From Clostridiales bacterium (lineage in GTDB: Bacteria; Bacillota; Clostridia; TANB77; CAG-508), in NCBI GenBank assembly GCA_004554705.1, contig SFKS01000029.1, positions 1 through 5,992 on the forward strand: 5,992 nt of DNA, in the 5' to 3' direction. The notes under the pieces were generated by a model. The model did not search any database. It had not been told where the DNA came from and saw only the letters and a list, made by a program, of their open reading frames with translations. Below, one piece after another: positions 4,700-5,992 of this stretch. The position numbers and the translations under genes were made by a program. Positions within the stretch are counted from its first letter, which is position 1. Each line of letters opens with the position of its first letter.

Positions 4700-4828
4700 G
4701 AGGGAAAAAAAGTCATTTCTGATTTTCCTCCGTGTGCGGATAGTTGAGAGTAATTAACTCAATGATAGTGGCAACCTCTACCACATTCCGCACACACTTT
4801 TATAAAATTAAGGAGGTATAGAGGTATT
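4700..4828 (+). promoter_or_regulatory. Structured leader (three-way junction) able to mask the ribosome binding site
   Basis: GTGTGCGGA (4732-4740) pairs perfectly with TCCGCACAC (4787-4795). Inside are two hairpins, TTGAG/CTCAA (4744-4748 with 4758-4762) and GTGG/CCAC (4768-4771 with 4781-4784). CCTCC (4727-4731), directly before the outer stem, can pair with GGAGG of the Shine-Dalgarno (4812-4816). ACCTCTA (4774-4780), in the loop of the second hairpin, complements TAGAGGT (4819-4825) just before the ATG. TTTTCCTC (4723-4730) can alternatively pair with GAGG(G)AAAA (4700-4708). The pairings are seen in the sequence; a switch function is inference. Confidence 0.5.
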
Positions 4829-5332
4829 ATGGAATATAAAAATAGTTTTGTCTTATACGAAAGCGTATTTAAACACTTTGAAAGACTACAAAAAAGAGAC
4901 AAGGAATTAGCATTAGAATATATCAACGCAATAATGAATTATGGTTTATACGGCGAAGCACCCGCCGAAGATAGCGAGATATGGGACTTTGGTATTGATA
5001 GTGATATAGCAAGTATAAGCACAGCAAAGAAAAAGTTTAGTAAAAAAATAAATATACCAAAAGAAGAATTACAAGAACATTTAAACAAAGGGTTAAAGCA
5101 AACAGAAATAGCAAGTATATATAATTGCTCCGTTGATACTATACAAAGGCGTATCAAAGAGTATCAAATAACAGTTGAATGTGCGGACACCGCAAACCGC
5201 ACCGCACCGCAAAACCAAACCGCAAACACCGCACCGCATTTAAATGTAAATGTTAATGATAATGTAAATGAGAATGAAAATAAAAATGTTAAGGTTAATG
5301 GCAATAGCACCGCCATAAACTGGAACTTTTAA
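4829..5332 (+). CDS. DUF6291-like protein with HTH and Asn-rich tail (167 aa), operon gene 1
   Basis: The N-terminal region (about 4-70) reads SFVLYESVFKHFERL, then LALEYINAIMNYGLYGE, then DIASISTAKKKF. This is the pattern of DUF6291 proteins found in phages, plasmids and integrative elements, often in replication-type modules. A Hin-like HTH follows (about 87-111, GLKQTEIASIYNCSVDTIQRRIKEY). After residue 117 the chain becomes a Thr/Ala/Gln-rich linker and an Asn-x repeat tail (about 139-160), then INWNF. AAGGAGG (4810-4816) lies 12 nt before the ATG, and a second AGAGG (4820-4824) lies 4 nt before it. The downstream gene starts 14 nt after the stop. The gene's 3' part contains two tracts of short DNA repeats. 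A replisome-organiser-like or regulatory DNA-binding role is plausible. The family call is from memory. Confidence 0.82.
   Translation: MEYKNSFVLYESVFKHFERLQKRDKELALEYINAIMNYGLYGEAPAEDSEIWDFGIDSDIASISTAKKKFSKKINIPKEELQEHLNKGLKQTEIASIYNCSVDTIQRRIKEYQITVECADTANRTAPQNQTANTAPHLNVNVNDNVNENENKNVKVNGNSTAINWNF
5189..5300 (+). repeat. Two short-repeat tracts inside the DUF6291-like gene
   Basis: ACCGC occurs seven times in 49 bp, at 5189, 5196, 5201, 5206, 5219, 5228 and 5233. It is followed by a hexamer series beginning AATG every 6 bp from 5243 to 5297. Eight of its ten units carry AATG; the units at 5279 and 5291 are degenerate. The hexamers encode the Asn-x tail; the ACCGC copies fall in different codon phases. 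Some phage replication genes carry their origin as repeats inside the coding sequence. Confidence 0.75.
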
Positions 5333-5346
5333 GGAGTTAAAAGGAA

Positions 5347-5992
5347 ATGAATAGAAAAGATAAAATAGAGCAAATGTATTTTGAGTTAGTCAATGAATAC
5401 GGACAAACACTGCCCGCCGTCAATAGAGAACAAGCAAAAGCAATTTTTAATGATTTGATAAGTAATAATATTTATGATTTATCTTTGCTTTATTGGGCGT
5501 TATGGGATTTAGGGGAAAGAGACTTAATACAAAACAAAGGCTTGCTATACTATAAAAAATATCAAAGTGAAGTAAAGCAAATAAAGCAAACCGCAGAACA
5601 AAGAAACAAGATAATAGATTTTATATTAGATACGACAGTATATGAAATGTTATCGGAGTTAAATTTTATTGCTAAACATAGTATGCGGGCAGTCGATGAA
5701 AATGACAAATTAGTTATTATAGATTATACCGAAATATTCAAAGCATACAACACAGAATTAAAGCGGTTAGCCGATGAAAGCAAAAAGCATTATAGCGATA
5801 ATGATATAACAGACTACACCGCATTAAATGAAATAAAACATAACGATATATTACCATATATAGAGAATTTAAAACAAGAAGATATAGAGCAAATAGAAAA
5901 TCTGTATATAAAATATTACTTAATGCCACAAACAAAGCAGACAAAACAACAAATGTCAGCAGAAAGAGAGGACATTATAAAGCAATTAAGCG
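5347..5992 (+). CDS. Hypothetical 238-aa protein, operon gene 2, crossing the contig ends (continues at 100-170)
   Basis: I do not recognise this protein. It starts at the ATG at 5347 with AAGGAG (5331-5336) 10 nt upstream, runs open to the window end, and after circular joining stops at 170, for 238 aa. It is acidic-basic mixed, mainly helical, and has no signal peptide, membrane segment or cysteine. Notable stretches are an aromatic-rich LSLLYWALWDL (about 46-56) followed by a Lys-rich LLYYKKYQSEVKQIKQ (about 66-81), a helical middle (90-145), and a Lys/Gln-rich part (about 197-202). It lies between the DUF6291-like gene (14-nt gap) and the 126-aa gene (ATGA overlap), so it is a core operon member. 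A nucleic-acid-linked role would fit its neighbours, but nothing in the sequence proves it. Confidence 0.88.
   Translation, partial: MNRKDKIEQMYFELVNEYGQTLPAVNREQAKAIFNDLISNNIYDLSLLYWALWDLGERDLIQNKGLLYYKKYQSEVKQIKQTAEQRNKIIDFILDTTVYEMLSELNFIAKHSMRAVDENDKLVIIDYTEIFKAYNTELKRLADESKKHYSDNDITDYTALNEIKHNDILPYIENLKQEDIEQIENLYIKYYLMPQTKQTKQQMSAEREDIIKQLS
5894..5992. repeat. Terminal redundancy marking a circular molecule (copy 2)
   Basis: This is the second copy of bases 1-99 with no mismatch. It lies in the same reading frame of the 238-aa gene as copy 1, which is why joining the ends restores that gene. Confidence 0.93.

Larger units (their letters stand above)
4444..4828. other. Non-coding region between the divergent 96-aa gene and the unknown operon
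   Basis: This 385-bp region has no credible gene. It holds the minus-strand promoter (4476-4504), a large imperfect hairpin (4526-4591) with a 12-bp palindrome in its loop, an AT-rich stretch (about 4602-4695), and a structured leader (4700-4828) before the operon. I could not find a convincing sigma-70 promoter for the operon. TTTACA (4652-4657) and TATAGA (4666-4671) are too close together to pair. The operon may use a weak or activated promoter. Confidence 0.7.

Noticed and set aside
4732..4795. tRNA-like cloverleaf
   Set aside because: There are only two inner hairpins, no anticodon arm geometry and no T-loop consensus; it reads better as a leader structure.

Overview
The first 99 bases (1-99) are identical to the last 99 (5894-5992). 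The window is therefore best read as a complete circular molecule of about 5,893 bp, opened at an arbitrary point inside a gene, with a repeated end of the kind a k-mer assembler leaves. It looks like a small cryptic theta-replicating plasmid. The host is most likely a low-GC Bacillota bacterium, perhaps a gut Clostridia. The support is strong AT bias, A/T-ending codons, strong GGAGG-type ribosome binding sites before nearly every gene, consensus sigma-70/A promoters, and a Rep_3 initiator paired with a coiled-coil HTH partner, as in Firmicutes theta plasmids. The host assignment is inference.

Layout on the circle. (1) Operon of unknown genes: a DUF6291-like protein (4829-5332), a 238-aa protein that crosses the contig ends (5347-5992 continuing to 170), a 126-aa helical protein (167-547), a small HTH protein (593-844) and a 133-aa protein (850-1251), closed by a hairpin at 1354-1400. 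(2) Resolvase module: a consensus promoter over a perfect 10-bp inverted repeat (1545-1581), then a short serine recombinase (1618-2178), probably for multimer resolution. (3) Origin, 2179-2809: interlocked inverted repeats, about ten ACGGC/GCCGT motifs, four 19-bp iterons (2518-2614), an AT-rich stretch and the rep promoter, which overlaps partial iterons. (4) Replication genes: Rep_3 initiator (2810-3625) and HTH/coiled-coil protein (3630-4118), ending in a bidirectional terminator. (5) A minus-strand 96-aa gene (4153-4443) with its own promoter. (6) A 385-bp non-coding region (4444-4828) with a large hairpin and a three-way-junction leader that can pair with the ribosome binding sites of the first operon gene.

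The initiator, iterons, resolvase and Rep partner form a normal maintenance backbone. No relaxase, resistance gene, transposase or recognisable toxin-antitoxin pair is visible. The unexplained content is the five-gene operon, which is roughly 2.3 kb or 40% of the plasmid, together with its structured leader. The operon's first protein has a DUF6291/HTH architecture seen in phage and plasmid replication-type modules, and its gene carries two tracts of short DNA repeats. This is the best candidate here for an undescribed system, but no function can be assigned from sequence alone.
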